Source: Andalucia godoyi
Taxonomy: Eukaryota > Discoba > Jakobea > Jakobida > Andaluciidae
DNA: 64,000 nt
Assembly: GCA_009859145.1 (NCBI GenBank)
Contig: VRVR01000021.1
Span: forward strand, 9,507 to 73,506
Reading direction: 5' to 3'
In this document: piece by piece, positions 9,313 through 18,579 of the stretch
Layout: each line of letters opens with the position of its first letter
How positions within the stretch are numbered: the stretch's first letter is position 1
The notes under the pieces: generated by a model
Database searches by the model: none
What the model saw: the letters and a program-made list of their open reading frames with translations, nothing else
What the model was told of the DNA's origin: nothing
Position numbers and translations under genes: made by a program

Positions 9313-11811
9313 TTATACATTCTTGGGACCAGTATCCAACCCTGATGTGGAACTATCAATCGATCCACGAGAAGACATCGACGTTGAAAACTGGGAAGCT
9401 GACCTCACCGGATCTCGCGGAGCCAGGGCAGGAGGACGGACAACTTCCGGAACAACATCTGATGTGTGAACGCCTGAGAACGCACCTTGGTAGGATCCTC
9501 CGGGGCTGTCTGCCAACACCCGGTCAATCTGCATCCTGGACAACAGCGTGCCTGAAAACATGAGGCGGGTCTTGGAGTACATTAGCTGACGACCAGACAA
9601 AGCCTCTGGCAGGACCTCATACAATTCAATCTTCGGAGAAACACCATCAACAGAATGTACACCCATGAAGCGGACCACATGCGGAACACTCGAAATACCC
9701 AATTCTATCTCTGGAGTGTAGTAGTCAGTTGGTACAGCATTGCTGTTTGACAGTCCGCCGAGCCCACGCCTGCTCGCTGGAATTGGGGAAGACAGTGAAT
9801 CATCCAGCAAAACAAGACCGCGCGTTTGTGTGCGGGCAATCAATGCATTCGAAACAAGGATTTGGCCACCAGAGGAGGCTGCGCAGATCCGGGCCGCTAT
9901 GTTAACGTGAGGACCGTACACGCGCTCAAGAGATCGCTTCAGCCCTGCAACACTCCGACCGTTTGCAGGCGATGGAGGCGCCGCATGATCCATGAACGGC
10001 TGTCTGTTGAGCAGAGGGCTGGAGTCCGGAGAGGAAATGGAAGGAAAGTCCCCACGGTAATGGACATGGGAAAGCCCGGCATGAATTCCGATCCGAACTC
10101 GAAGGCCTTTCAGAATTACCCGGTCCTGCAAGTCTACAGCAATGGAACCATGCGGAAGCTTGTACAAGGACTTTGGCCATGGCGATTTCATCAATTTTGA
10201 TTGTACATCCAGTGCACATCGCAGACAAGCGGATGCATCACGAAACGCAAGAAAATAGGCAGTAGACCGGTCGTCCGTGCAAACCTCAAATCCACCATGC
10301 TCGATCAATGATGTACGGACAATGTTGGTACACAAGATTGCGCACGATTCCATCATGTCTTCATCCGTTTCCCAAAGCGCTGCAGCACCTTCAACATCAA
10401 TGAACATTAGACACAGGTCTCCGGATACCACACCGACTTTTTGTGGAGAAGCATCATGGATACTTGCCGGATACTGATGGTCCTTTGATGAAGAAACCAG
10501 CTGATGAAACAGAATATTTGTCGAGTAAGGCGCTAGAGCGTCTGTCTTCTCGTCCTTTGAGATGTGTGAAGTCTCATCGGCGTTTGAATCCGATAAAGAC
10601 CGCAGTGCCAGTTTAATGACTGCAAATCCAAAAAAGGCGGTTGCAACACTCCAAACAGTTACTACCAATGCTGCCAAAAGCTGGATACCGAATTGCTTGC
10701 CTCTCCCCCGCTCCGCCACAAAGTTGGCAACGGAATCGCCATACGTCAACCTCAGGTTGGAGTCTGTCCAAAACAGTCCAGACCCGAGCAAGCCCCAAAC
10801 CCCGCAAGGAAAATGCACAGAAGCTGCCTCCACGGGATCGTCGATGCCATAGTGCTGGATGGCGCACGACGAGACGAGATAGATGAGGCCGCCAATGAAA
10901 CCAAGCAAAAATGCAGCCCACAGAGGGACTACTGCAGCGCCAGAAGTAATAGAAACTAGCCCTGCCAGCAGTCCATTAAGAGTGCATTCGACTAAGAACT
11001 TTCCAGTCATGATTCTCATCGCAAGCAGCGCAGAAACGCCGCCAGAAACCCCAGAAAGCAGCGTAGTTACAGACACACGAGCCGCCAAAGTCGCCCGCTC
11101 ACCAGAAACCTGAATCAAAGATCCTGTGTTGAAAAAAAACCAACCAACAACAAGAATCATTGTCCCGAGTGTCTGGAATGTCAGTTGCGTGGTCCTGAAC
11201 TTCGTCAAGGAGAATAAATGGACTCTCGACAACGGTGTGGTTGACGAAGCAGTCCTCCAATTGGAGCGGGGACCGACGAACCATGCTCCAATGAGCGCGG
11301 TGACACCTCCGAGAGTGTGTACAGCGCAGTCTCCAGCAAGATCGATGACACCCAGCGTATTTGAAGCGTCCATGAAAAACAAGCCCTTTGGAGCCCACAC
11401 CCAATGACTGACCATGGCATAGACAAACAAGGACATGTACGCCGAAAAGAGTGCATAGGCAACAAAGCGCGCTCGCTCAGCCATCGCCCCGCTCACAATG
11501 CTCGTCGTGGTTGCACAATACACAAAACTTTGAAGCCACTGCTCGTACTGATTGCGCGAAATATCAAAAACCAGAGATGAAGACCATCCAAAGATCCTGT
11601 TCGAAGAGTCGTCGTCTCCAGCAAAGAATGCATACCCGAGAAACCACCATGTGATCACGCCCGAGCACATTTGTACAATATTCTTGAGAATCACATTTCG
11701 AATGTGTACTCGAGAACAAGCGATTTCACAAAGCGTGAAACCAGACTGCATCAACAAAACCATGAACGCACAGATGAGAACATAGATGGTGTCCAACGAA
11801 GTGTCTGTCAT
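9313..11811 (-). CDS. Ammonium transporter fused to a class III nucleotide cyclase
   Basis: About 832 residues from the ATG at 11811. Residues 7-405 form an Amt/Mep channel with about eleven hydrophobic segments. They include GAMAERARF (about 108-116), the DLAG motif with Asp157 at the ammonium site, the twin pore histidines His165 and His333, and HFPCGVWGLLGSGLF. Residues from about 462 form a class III cyclase catalytic domain like those of fungal and trypanosomatid adenylyl cyclases: LMFIDVEGAAALWE with metal-binding Asp472, RIGIHAG, and YGPHVNIAARI with Asn637 and Arg641 of the transition-state pair. The second metal Asp is at or near 513-514, where the motif is altered and has a short insertion. 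A Ser/Pro-rich insert of about 45 residues (583-628) interrupts the catalytic domain. Since Amt C-termini face the cytosol, the cyclase should be intracellular. Inference: transport or external ammonium could control cAMP or cGMP. There is no sign of a frameshift or gene-model fusion; the frame is continuous. Confidence 0.85.
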   Translation of the reverse strand: MTDTSLDTIYVLICAFMVLLMQSGFTLCEIACSRVHIRNVILKNIVQMCSGVITWWFLGYAFFAGDDDSSNRIFGWSSSLVFDISRNQYEQWLQSFVYCATTTSIVSGAMAERARFVAYALFSAYMSLFVYAMVSHWVWAPKGLFFMDASNTLGVIDLAGDCAVHTLGGVTALIGAWFVGPRSNWRTASSTTPLSRVHLFSLTKFRTTQLTFQTLGTMILVVGWFFFNTGSLIQVSGERATLAARVSVTTLLSGVSGGVSALLAMRIMTGKFLVECTLNGLLAGLVSITSGAAVVPLWAAFLLGFIGGLIYLVSSCAIQHYGIDDPVEAASVHFPCGVWGLLGSGLFWTDSNLRLTYGDSVANFVAERGRGKQFGIQLLAALVVTVWSVATAFFGFAVIKLALRSLSDSNADETSHISKDEKTDALAPYSTNILFHQLVSSSKDHQYPASIHDASPQKVGVVSGDLCLMFIDVEGAAALWETDEDMMESCAILCTNIVRTSLIEHGGFEVCTDDRSTAYFLAFRDASACLRCALDVQSKLMKSPWPKSLYKLPHGSIAVDLQDRVILKGLRVRIGIHAGLSHVHYRGDFPSISSPDSSPLLNRQPFMDHAAPPSPANGRSVAGLKRSLERVYGPHVNIAARICAASSGGQILVSNALIARTQTRGLVLLDDSLSSPIPASRRGLGGLSNSNAVPTDYYTPEIELGISSVPHVVRFMGVHSVDGVSPKIELYEVLPEALSGRQLMYSKTRLMFSGTLLSRMQIDRVLADSPGGSYQGAFSGVHTSDVVPEVVRPPALAPRDPVRSASQFSTSMSSRGSIDSSTSGLDTGPKNV

Positions 11812-12350
11812 CTTCTTCCTTCTTCTTCTCTGAAAATACTGCAAGCACAACTGCAACAGCAGCAACAACGGAAATGTTGCAGATCTGGAATTTTAGGGAA
11901 AGGCTGTGTACAGCCGAATCAAAATTATGAAATGTAAATTTAAACAAGAAAAGAAGAAGAATGAGAAACTCCGTGGACGATTGCAAGAATCCACCAAGAA
12001 CGAATGAATGAATAAATGGGCAGAATGCTGAAACTCGGGCTTCTCTTCACGACTTGCGAGTTCATGACATTCAACGATGGATGTCCGGGCAAGCCGGACT
12101 CTCGGAGCCCTCGACGAGATTCCATTCCATTCCTGACTCCTCAACGACTCAAGCAAACACGCCGCCTCGGTTTTCGCTTCGTTCTACAGTTTTTCTTCCT
12201 GTGTCTTTTGTTGCTGGTGTTTCCTCTTTATATTTAATATCTGGGTATTTGAATATTAATTTTATTTTTATTGTTTTTTTATTGTTTTTTATTTTTTGTT
12301 TTATTAAATTAAATTAATGAATAATTATATTTTCGGTCGGTTTGCGTACG
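11812..12350. other. Divergent promoter gap, Amt-cyclase / TGT
   Basis: About 540 bp between two start codons. The side next to the TGT gene (12230-12350) is very AT-rich with long T runs; the other side carries a CTT/CTC-rich leader of the Amt-cyclase gene. No convincing gene seen. Confidence 0.5.
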
Positions 12351-13562
12351 ATGGACTATTCCGTGCTGCACCGATCTTCCTCGAGTTTTGCGCGGGTGTC
12401 GTCCATCCTTACACAACATGGCTCCATCTTGACCCCGGCGTTTGTTCCTGTTTGCACCACGGGCTCTCCAAAATGTGTCCCCATGAGTGCGGTCGACGAT
12501 TTTGATCTGGTGTTTTCAAACACATATCACTTGCTTGTTCATCCGGGTGCGAATACGGTTGCCGAATTAGGCGGCATCCATTCCTTTACTTCGAGATCAA
12601 AGCCTTTTATCACAGACTCGGGCGGTTTCCAGGTGTTCTCATTAAAGTACACGGGCGGGCGCGATGAACTGAAAGGTCGAACCAACAAACCGAAGCAGAA
12701 GAACATGGTGTCGAAAATCGATGAGGACGGCGTGCATTTTCGATCCTATCGTGATGGAAGACAGCTATTTCTCTCTCCGGAAGCTAGTATCAGTGCTCAA
12801 CATCAAATTGGTGCTGATCTGATTGTTGCTTTTGACGAGCTCCCACCGTATGGTCTAACTCAGAAAAGGCTGCAAAGATCTTTTGATCGAACACATCGGT
12901 GGATGAAGAGGTCATTGGACTTTCATAATTCTTCGGCTCACACGAGCACCCAAAGGCTGTACGGCATCGTGCACGGTGAGACGAACATGGGTCTGCGGCT
13001 GGAGTCTCTTCGATTTCTGCTGCAACACAACTTTCCAGGAATTGCGATTGGTGGATCCGTTGGGCAAACTCGCAAGGAAATGTACTCCTTGATTTGTGGG
13101 ATGAGATCGCTACTGCCCTCAGATCGGCCTGTGCATCTCCTGGGCATCGGCGATTTGCAGTCCATTGTACCGCTCATCCAATGCGGCGTTGATAGTCTGG
13201 ACAGCACATATCCAACAAAAGCCGGTCGACATGGCACAGCGCTTTTGACCCCTTCCGTCGACTGGCTGATTTCCCATTCTCTGGAAAATTCTCTCGTGTC
13301 AGCTACGTTGGACGAACCAGCCGCAGGGAGACTCAACGAGCTGCATTTGGTGCTTTCCAAGGCGGAGCACCAGCAGTCCGCCGAACCGATTGACGAAACG
13401 TGCACGTGTCCAGTGTGCTTGCGATATTCCCGAGGCTATCTCCACCATTTACTCAAAATGCACGAATCTGCTGGACAGTCATTGGTGACTTTACATAATT
13501 TACATATCATGAGAAATACCATGGAAACGATTCGCCATCTCATTCGCGACAACAAGCTTTAA
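12351..13562 (+). CDS. tRNA-guanine transglycosylase (queuine insertion), chlamydial type
   Basis: About 403 residues from the ATG at 12351. It exchanges G34 of GUN-anticodon tRNAs for queuine or a precursor. Visible motifs: DSGGFQVFS with the base-binding Asp89, FDELPPYG, RTHRWMKRSL, IAIGGSVG, HLLGIGDLQSI, and LDSTYPTKAGRHG with nucleophile Asp284. A zinc site of CxCxxC plus a downstream His sits near residues 345-375. The segment with DELKGR and VHFRSYRDG, and the S-T-Y-P-T-K form of the nucleophile loop, match chlamydial TGTs as I recall them better than the usual eukaryotic QTRT1 (F-D-C-V-F-P-T-R). Eukaryotic TGT normally needs the QTRT2 partner, which is not in this window. No introns. 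Convergent with the CCDC87-like gene, 41 bp apart. Confidence 0.88.
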   Translation: MDYSVLHRSSSSFARVSSILTQHGSILTPAFVPVCTTGSPKCVPMSAVDDFDLVFSNTYHLLVHPGANTVAELGGIHSFTSRSKPFITDSGGFQVFSLKYTGGRDELKGRTNKPKQKNMVSKIDEDGVHFRSYRDGRQLFLSPEASISAQHQIGADLIVAFDELPPYGLTQKRLQRSFDRTHRWMKRSLDFHNSSAHTSTQRLYGIVHGETNMGLRLESLRFLLQHNFPGIAIGGSVGQTRKEMYSLICGMRSLLPSDRPVHLLGIGDLQSIVPLIQCGVDSLDSTYPTKAGRHGTALLTPSVDWLISHSLENSLVSATLDEPAAGRLNELHLVLSKAEHQQSAEPIDETCTCPVCLRYSRGYLHHLLKMHESAGQSLVTLHNLHIMRNTMETIRHLIRDNKL

Positions 13563-13603
13563 CAAGCTGTCACCATCTCATTGTGCATGTGGACCTTTTC
13601 TCC

Positions 13604-16135
13604 TTAACCGTCGACATCGGAAGGCGGGGTTGCACTGCGGTTGACAGACGTAGCCACATATCCTTGGATCCGCTGCTTTTCCAGAGAGTAGAGGAGTTTT
13701 GCATAATCGTTTTGCATCTTTTGCACATAATCGGAGCCCTGGAAATTAACCACGTCGTCAAATTCCCGGTGAAGACGTCGAAGAAAACGCTCGCAACGCT
13801 GCGAAAACTTGCTGAGATCAGCGTATAGCGTCGCTCTCTGTTTTTCAAGTTCAAGTTTGTCAACGGACACGATGTCACGCCACTTGGATTTCTTTTCTGA
13901 AAATTCCGGAGAAGTGGTTTGCTTCAGCATTTTTTCAACAGCGTGCGACTGCTTCTTCTGCGACTCCATCTCAGCTTCGTCAAGGCCTTGCAGCTTGTTC
14001 AACACCTCTTCTCGGCTCTGTATATGCAGGTTTGCCTGGCCCCAGAGTTCCAACACTCGCTGAACCTTGTCTGCAAATTCAGGACGATTATATTTGTTCA
14101 GTAAACGCAATTTCTCTTGCGGCGGCAGGTGAAGCTGCGTCCATATTCTTTCCAGCGCAATCATTGCAGAGGCAAATTCCTGTGCATTGAGAAGGATCGC
14201 ATTTCTTGCGTCAACAAACTCGTCAATTGTAAGACCGCCAGGAATATCATTGGTATCTCGAACGCTTTCACGAGCACCCGCCGGACCACCGGACCCTCGC
14301 GAGACTTCTGGTTCCAGAAGCATCGGGCTTTGACTCCGAATCGACGGAGCCGAAGAAAGCGTGATGTCCTTTGGTAGTGACAGGAGCGGTAAGATAGTCG
14401 ATTCTGTGTCCTGCGCCTGCGGCTGCAGGGATGCTTTGGAAGTGTCTGTAAGACTGGAAATGAACTTCTGCGGTGCAGCTGGCCGCGGTTCATAAATATA
14501 TTCCAATACGCGTTGAAAGCGCTGACGACCTCCATACATGCTCCACAAATGATGTTTCTCCATTTGTTTGAGCATCCGATCCCGTTCCGTTCCCTTCAAC
14601 AACTCCTTGCTTGCAATACTCTGGAGCGGTTGCTGCTGATAGCTTCGTATGCGAGTTCGCCACTCGTCAGCGTCATCCACTGTGAAGAATGAAGCATAAA
14701 CTTGGATAACCGACATTAGTCGATCTGCGCGGTCCAAGAGCAGCACATCAGCCTCGTCCAACGATGAACCAGAAATGCGCTTCGCGTGAGCAATTCTGAA
14801 CACTTCCCTTGCGATACCAACAAACATTCTCGATATCTTTGTGACTACACCTTGACATGGATAGAAAATGCGCTCCTGCAAATCATGCGATAAAAGCGTT
14901 TCTGCACCCTTGATCCATGCTCGCAGTACACGGGAGTCCGCCATTTCCTGCTCCACGCCATGGAAAAAAGAGTGTTTGGATGCCAGAAACACAGGATGGT
15001 CGGCAATCACCGCGAGATGGTCCAGAAGCTCTTCTCGAATACGCTCAGAATCTACGACTTCCATAGTTTGCGATGCTTTGCACAGAGAAACGATTCGGGC
15101 CTCGAGACTAGAAAGGAGAGAATCAATGGCAGAAAATGATTCAAGGCGGCCGCGATCGAATTTCACATGCGCAGTGGGAGTCGCACACCGAAGGAACGAT
15201 GCTTCAGACTCGGTTGCCAGTTCCGTGGATGGCGCCAGACCACCAGGCCGACATGGTCGAACTTTGACAAGAGACGACAATATCAGAGATTCTGAAAGTG
15301 TGTGACTGGAGGAGCGATTCGTAGAAGACATTGAACGATTCGACTTTGGTGAGACTGCACCAGATCCAGATCCACTGAGGATCGCTGAAGAATTAAGGAT
15401 TCTAGAGACTTCTGAGTCCGGCTGCTCGTGATTCGGTATCGACACGTCCACTGGCTTTTCAGAAGTGCTACCCAGCTTCGCGGGTGCGGTCTTTAGATGC
15501 GGTTCGGATGCCAAACCGTCTCGGCTTGCGACGTCTATACCCGCTGCCGCGCCAGCTCTGCCCGTCTCCAGTTCTGCATTCCTTTGTCTGGCGGAGTCCA
15601 CAGCGAAAAACACAGAATTGGTACGTAGTGATTTGGAACTTGCTCTTCTCAACATGGTACCTCGTCGTTCTTTAGCCGATTCGCGCTCTTCCACTGCTTT
15701 CGCCGTCTGCCTATCCTTCTCAAGTGCTTGTATGTGAATGGCGTCCAACTTCTCCTCTAGAGACGACGTTGCTCCATGGCTTCCAGCGTTGGAGTGTAGT
15801 CTGTGTTCCCTCCCACTCAACGAGCCCATCACATACGAATTTGGATCTCCCGAAAATGCAACGGACCTGGCACGGGACAGGTCATCCGCTCCGCCCTTGG
15901 ACATGTAGTCATTCACCACCCTCCGTTCTATAGAATCAATGTCAATCTCTCTCCTGATTGCTGCCCGAAGAGCAGACTCTGCGCGCAGCTGGTTGACTTT
16001 CTGAGAAAACACGCCTCGTGAATTCCAGTCCGAGAGCTTCCGCTGGTGCTTCAGAACGAGCGAGTGTTTCGCAGAATCCAGAGTCCTTACTAACGCACTG
16101 TTGATCGCCCGATGATCTGCAGGTGTCAACGCCAT
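13604..16135 (-). CDS. CCDC87-like coiled-coil protein, probably ciliary
   Basis: About 843 residues. The region IWTQLHLPPQEKLRLLNKYN (about residues 665-690), followed by a helix VLELWGQANLHIQSREEVLNKL, resembles the repeated motif of CCDC87 and related sperm and flagellar coiled-coil proteins. Residues 100-330 are Ser-rich and disordered; 330-600 are mixed helical; the last 150 residues are strongly coiled coil. No catalytic motif is seen. The assignment is by motif memory only; another CCDC protein is possible. Start placed at the first ATG (MALTPADHR); the frame extends a few codons upstream without an ATG. Confidence 0.4.
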   Translation of the reverse strand: MALTPADHRAINSALVRTLDSAKHSLVLKHQRKLSDWNSRGVFSQKVNQLRAESALRAAIRREIDIDSIERRVVNDYMSKGGADDLSRARSVAFSGDPNSYVMGSLSGREHRLHSNAGSHGATSSLEEKLDAIHIQALEKDRQTAKAVEERESAKERRGTMLRRASSKSLRTNSVFFAVDSARQRNAELETGRAGAAAGIDVASRDGLASEPHLKTAPAKLGSTSEKPVDVSIPNHEQPDSEVSRILNSSAILSGSGSGAVSPKSNRSMSSTNRSSSHTLSESLILSSLVKVRPCRPGGLAPSTELATESEASFLRCATPTAHVKFDRGRLESFSAIDSLLSSLEARIVSLCKASQTMEVVDSERIREELLDHLAVIADHPVFLASKHSFFHGVEQEMADSRVLRAWIKGAETLLSHDLQERIFYPCQGVVTKISRMFVGIAREVFRIAHAKRISGSSLDEADVLLLDRADRLMSVIQVYASFFTVDDADEWRTRIRSYQQQPLQSIASKELLKGTERDRMLKQMEKHHLWSMYGGRQRFQRVLEYIYEPRPAAPQKFISSLTDTSKASLQPQAQDTESTILPLLSLPKDITLSSAPSIRSQSPMLLEPEVSRGSGGPAGARESVRDTNDIPGGLTIDEFVDARNAILLNAQEFASAMIALERIWTQLHLPPQEKLRLLNKYNRPEFADKVQRVLELWGQANLHIQSREEVLNKLQGLDEAEMESQKKQSHAVEKMLKQTTSPEFSEKKSKWRDIVSVDKLELEKQRATLYADLSKFSQRCERFLRRLHREFDDVVNFQGSDYVQKMQNDYAKLLYSLEKQRIQGYVATSVNRSATPPSDVDG

Positions 16136-17217
16136 TCTCAAAAACTCCCCAAGCAACCAACCCCCTAATGAATTATGAAATAAATAATAATAGCAATACC
16201 AAAAACGATAATGATGGTAATCGCTTCCTGCTTTTGCTTTGCTTTTTTTTTCTTTCCACCGTCAACATGAATGAAAACCGTTGAAATAATAACGCGTATT
16301 GTGATGCATACGGAAGGATAAACAAACAGACATGGTCGACACTGGCCGACACCAGCACGCTTGTTTCACAGGAATTCGTGCTTACGCACGCTCGGCCAAA
16401 ATTCAGCGGGTGACACAGGCTCCGCACTTTCGACACTCTTTAACGCAGCATCCATAGCCATCTATTCTATCATTCGTTGGTTTCACTTTTTTAATTCAAA
16501 TATGGGCGTGAGTGCGCTGGGATGACGCATTCGCCTACGCCTACGCCGCTCGATACAGGGCCTCCTAGGTCCCGCAGACCTACTAAGAGACCACGTGTCA
16601 CTACGCCTACCGCCTCTTCCTCTCGTATCTCCAGGTGCATCAATCGCTGCAACTGAAGACACGAAAGCGCCTGCTGCTAGGGCCGTCAGAGTCGAAATCA
16701 TCCTCTCTTCCACGATATTGTTCCAATATATCTCGTTTTGATTTGGCTTGCTGTCGTCGTCCACAATTCGGATTTGCTAAAAAGCTGCAGTGTATCCGCA
16801 CTTCGTTTTAGCAACGATTCTACAAGAGCGCCCAACTTTCGCGAGCTTTCTGCGCGAACTCTGTCGGCGCACGCACTTGCGTGTTGGGGACCTGCGCCCC
16901 CCCGGACCCACAAGACGATCGATTGTCATGTAGCGTTGCAACAGTACCAATTAGAATCTCCGTAGTGATGTGTCGAGGGCCTGCCCTCGTATGTATAGTA
17001 TGTTTAATTAATTCCGCATTGTCTGGCAACATTTTAAAACAAGAGATGAGCAATGACAATGGTAGCATGAAGAAGTGAATGCGCAGGCGCGACCGTGCAT
17101 CATTTATAATTCTCGAGGATCGCGTGCAAAACATGGAAAATGAATAGAAGAAACAACTGCAATAATGTCCGCAGTTTTCGCATCATTGTCCGACTCCCCG
17201 TCAATCGTATTCACGGC
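16136..17217. other. Long intergenic gap containing repeat R1b
   Basis: About 1.1 kb between the CCDC87-like start and the lipase stop. Repeat R1b takes up 16285-16634. The remainder (16640-17210) holds short open frames without family resemblance and AT-rich sequence; I see no gene. Confidence 0.5.
16285..16634 (-). repeat. Dispersed repeat R1, copy b
   Basis: Reverse-complement partner of 563-917. The shared blocks include CCTAGGTCCCGCAGACCT, GGCGTGAGTGCGCTG, the segment around 16440-16480, and CGACACTGGCCGACAC. The two copies differ by scattered substitutions and small indels, so they are not a very recent duplication. Confidence 0.75.
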
Positions 17218-18108
17218 TCAGCTCGATCCGCAGTAGAAAAATCCATCGAGAGGAGTGTGTAGATAGTCGAGATGGTCTGGGATGGAGTCGTCGATGTGCG
17301 CATCCGAACAGTGCTCGTCTTCCCCCAGCATGCACTGAACCACGCTGGAAAAGTCTTCATTGTAGAACATCTCCACGCCTCCGTGAATATACGAAATCGA
17401 CGCGGAAAGTGTCGGAGGAACATGTGGAACAATATCCTTGTTGTGAACCAATCGGTAATACGACGTCAACTGCTGTTCGGACCATTCCGCAAATGCAGCA
17501 TTTCCGACACGTGGCTGACCATAGTTGTAAACATTCACTCTCCGGTTGATCGCCGCCGCAATCTTTGGATCGGTCATCAACTCCAGGCAAGCAATTTGTG
17601 CACAGGCCGCACCCAGGGAATGTCCCATACAAGTCAGTTCAAACTCGAATCCTGCTGCGTATTTGTCGATGAGCTTGCCGAGGGATGCGACAGCCTGAGA
17701 ATTCACCGACATGTACGACTCGTAAAAACCTTCATGAATCATCATGCCCGGTGCAGAATTCGGTCGATACGGTATCTGCTTGAATTCCAAATCGTCAATC
17801 CAATCCCTGACAGAATAAGTCCCTCGAAAAACGACAGACAGCGAAACGCTGTTTGTGTCGCGATTGACAAACACCCCCGTGTATCCGTGCAGATCGTTAC
17901 TCGATGCATACAGAATGGAGTCCATGATGAACATGGAAACCTCATCCGCCTTGCATTGATGACAAGAAAACGAGGCAATATCGCTGTCTGGACAGTATGC
18001 AAGTCCGCTCAGAATTGCGCCTGCTTTCGCCAAACGCGGATCGTACGGCGCATAGCTTGCTTGGCAAGACACTACACAGAGTAGCAATATTGAGAAAAAT
18101 ATCCGCAT
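17218..18108 (-). CDS. Secreted class 3 lipase
   Basis: About 296 residues from the ATG at 18108 (MRIFFSILLL). Residues 1-18 form a cleavable signal peptide. An alpha/beta-hydrolase follows: VVFRGTYSVRDWIDDL (oxyanion-loop region), the nucleophile elbow GHSLGA, then Asp in HNKDIVPHVPP, and His in YLHTPLDG, giving a full Ser-Asp-His triad typical of fungal-type triacylglycerol lipases (Lipase_3, PF01764). Several Cys residues (CHQC, C in CMLGEDEHC) suggest disulfides in an exported enzyme. Likely digestive, secreted or phagosomal. The upstream frame is poly-Phe from a GAA microsatellite and is not coding. Confidence 0.88.
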   Translation of the reverse strand: MRIFFSILLLCVVSCQASYAPYDPRLAKAGAILSGLAYCPDSDIASFSCHQCKADEVSMFIMDSILYASSNDLHGYTGVFVNRDTNSVSLSVVFRGTYSVRDWIDDLEFKQIPYRPNSAPGMMIHEGFYESYMSVNSQAVASLGKLIDKYAAGFEFELTCMGHSLGAACAQIACLELMTDPKIAAAINRRVNVYNYGQPRVGNAAFAEWSEQQLTSYYRLVHNKDIVPHVPPTLSASISYIHGGVEMFYNEDFSSVVQCMLGEDEHCSDAHIDDSIPDHLDYLHTPLDGFFYCGSS

Positions 18109-18139
18109 GTTCTCAGAAGGTTGTGAGTATAAGACGAAT

Positions 18140-18222
18140 AACAGGGAGAGAGGGAGAGAGAGGGAGAGAGGGAGAAGAAGAAAGAAGAAGAAGAAGAAGA
18201 AGAAGAAGAAGAAGAAGAACAT
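18140..18222. repeat. GA / GAA microsatellite in lipase leader
   Basis: GAGAGG-type repeats at 18140-18175 run into a GAA trinucleotide run at about 18176-18220. It lies 35-115 bp upstream of the lipase start codon. Confidence 0.9.
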
Positions 18223-18269
18223 ATATCCAAGCGTCGATTTTCGTCACGCAAACCACCCCGTCCCCGACG

Positions 18270-18548
18270 GACTGGCCCAGATGCAGGTGCAGAAACGGGT
18301 ACAGCTGGCGGCAACCACCGATATCTACCGTATAACCCTCCAACCCAAAACGTCTGGTGGATGGCTGTGACGAAAACATAGGTTGCTTCTGTTTTTTGGG
18401 GTGCGCAGACCCATGGATGTCCCACTCAAAAGGGGGAACTCATTGGATGGGCGCTGATGCAGATTTACAACGGCCCTTTACGCCAAATAATCTGTCTGAG
18501 GCGCAGCATGCGAGACAAGTGTTTGGAAAGGTTTGGGTTGGAGGATAG
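18270..18548 (+). repeat. Dispersed repeat R3, copy a, with inverted-repeat ends
   Basis: The stretch 18335-18546 is bounded by ACCCTCCAACCCA and TGGGTTGGAGGAT, an inverted repeat of about 13 bp. It matches the reverse complement of 35625-35860, with shared blocks CTGGTGGATGGCTGTGA, GTCTGAGGCGCAGCATGCGA and GGTTTGGGTTGGAGG. Weaker similarity continues left of the inverted repeat to about 18270 (GATGCAGG, GGTACAGC). The middle has diverged. It resembles a short non-autonomous element of the MITE kind; no clear target-site duplication. It lies between the lipase promoter and the DIS3L-like stop. Confidence 0.65.
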
Positions 18549-18579
18549 TGCCTAACAGAATACATTTTTGGTGCCGAGT

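Noticed and set aside
17272..18084. 270-codon + strand frame
   Set aside because: Antisense to the lipase, whose catalytic motifs are unambiguous.
18109..18222. Poly-Phe extension of the lipase
   Set aside because: Translation of the GAA microsatellite on the opposite strand; the signal peptide starts at 18108.
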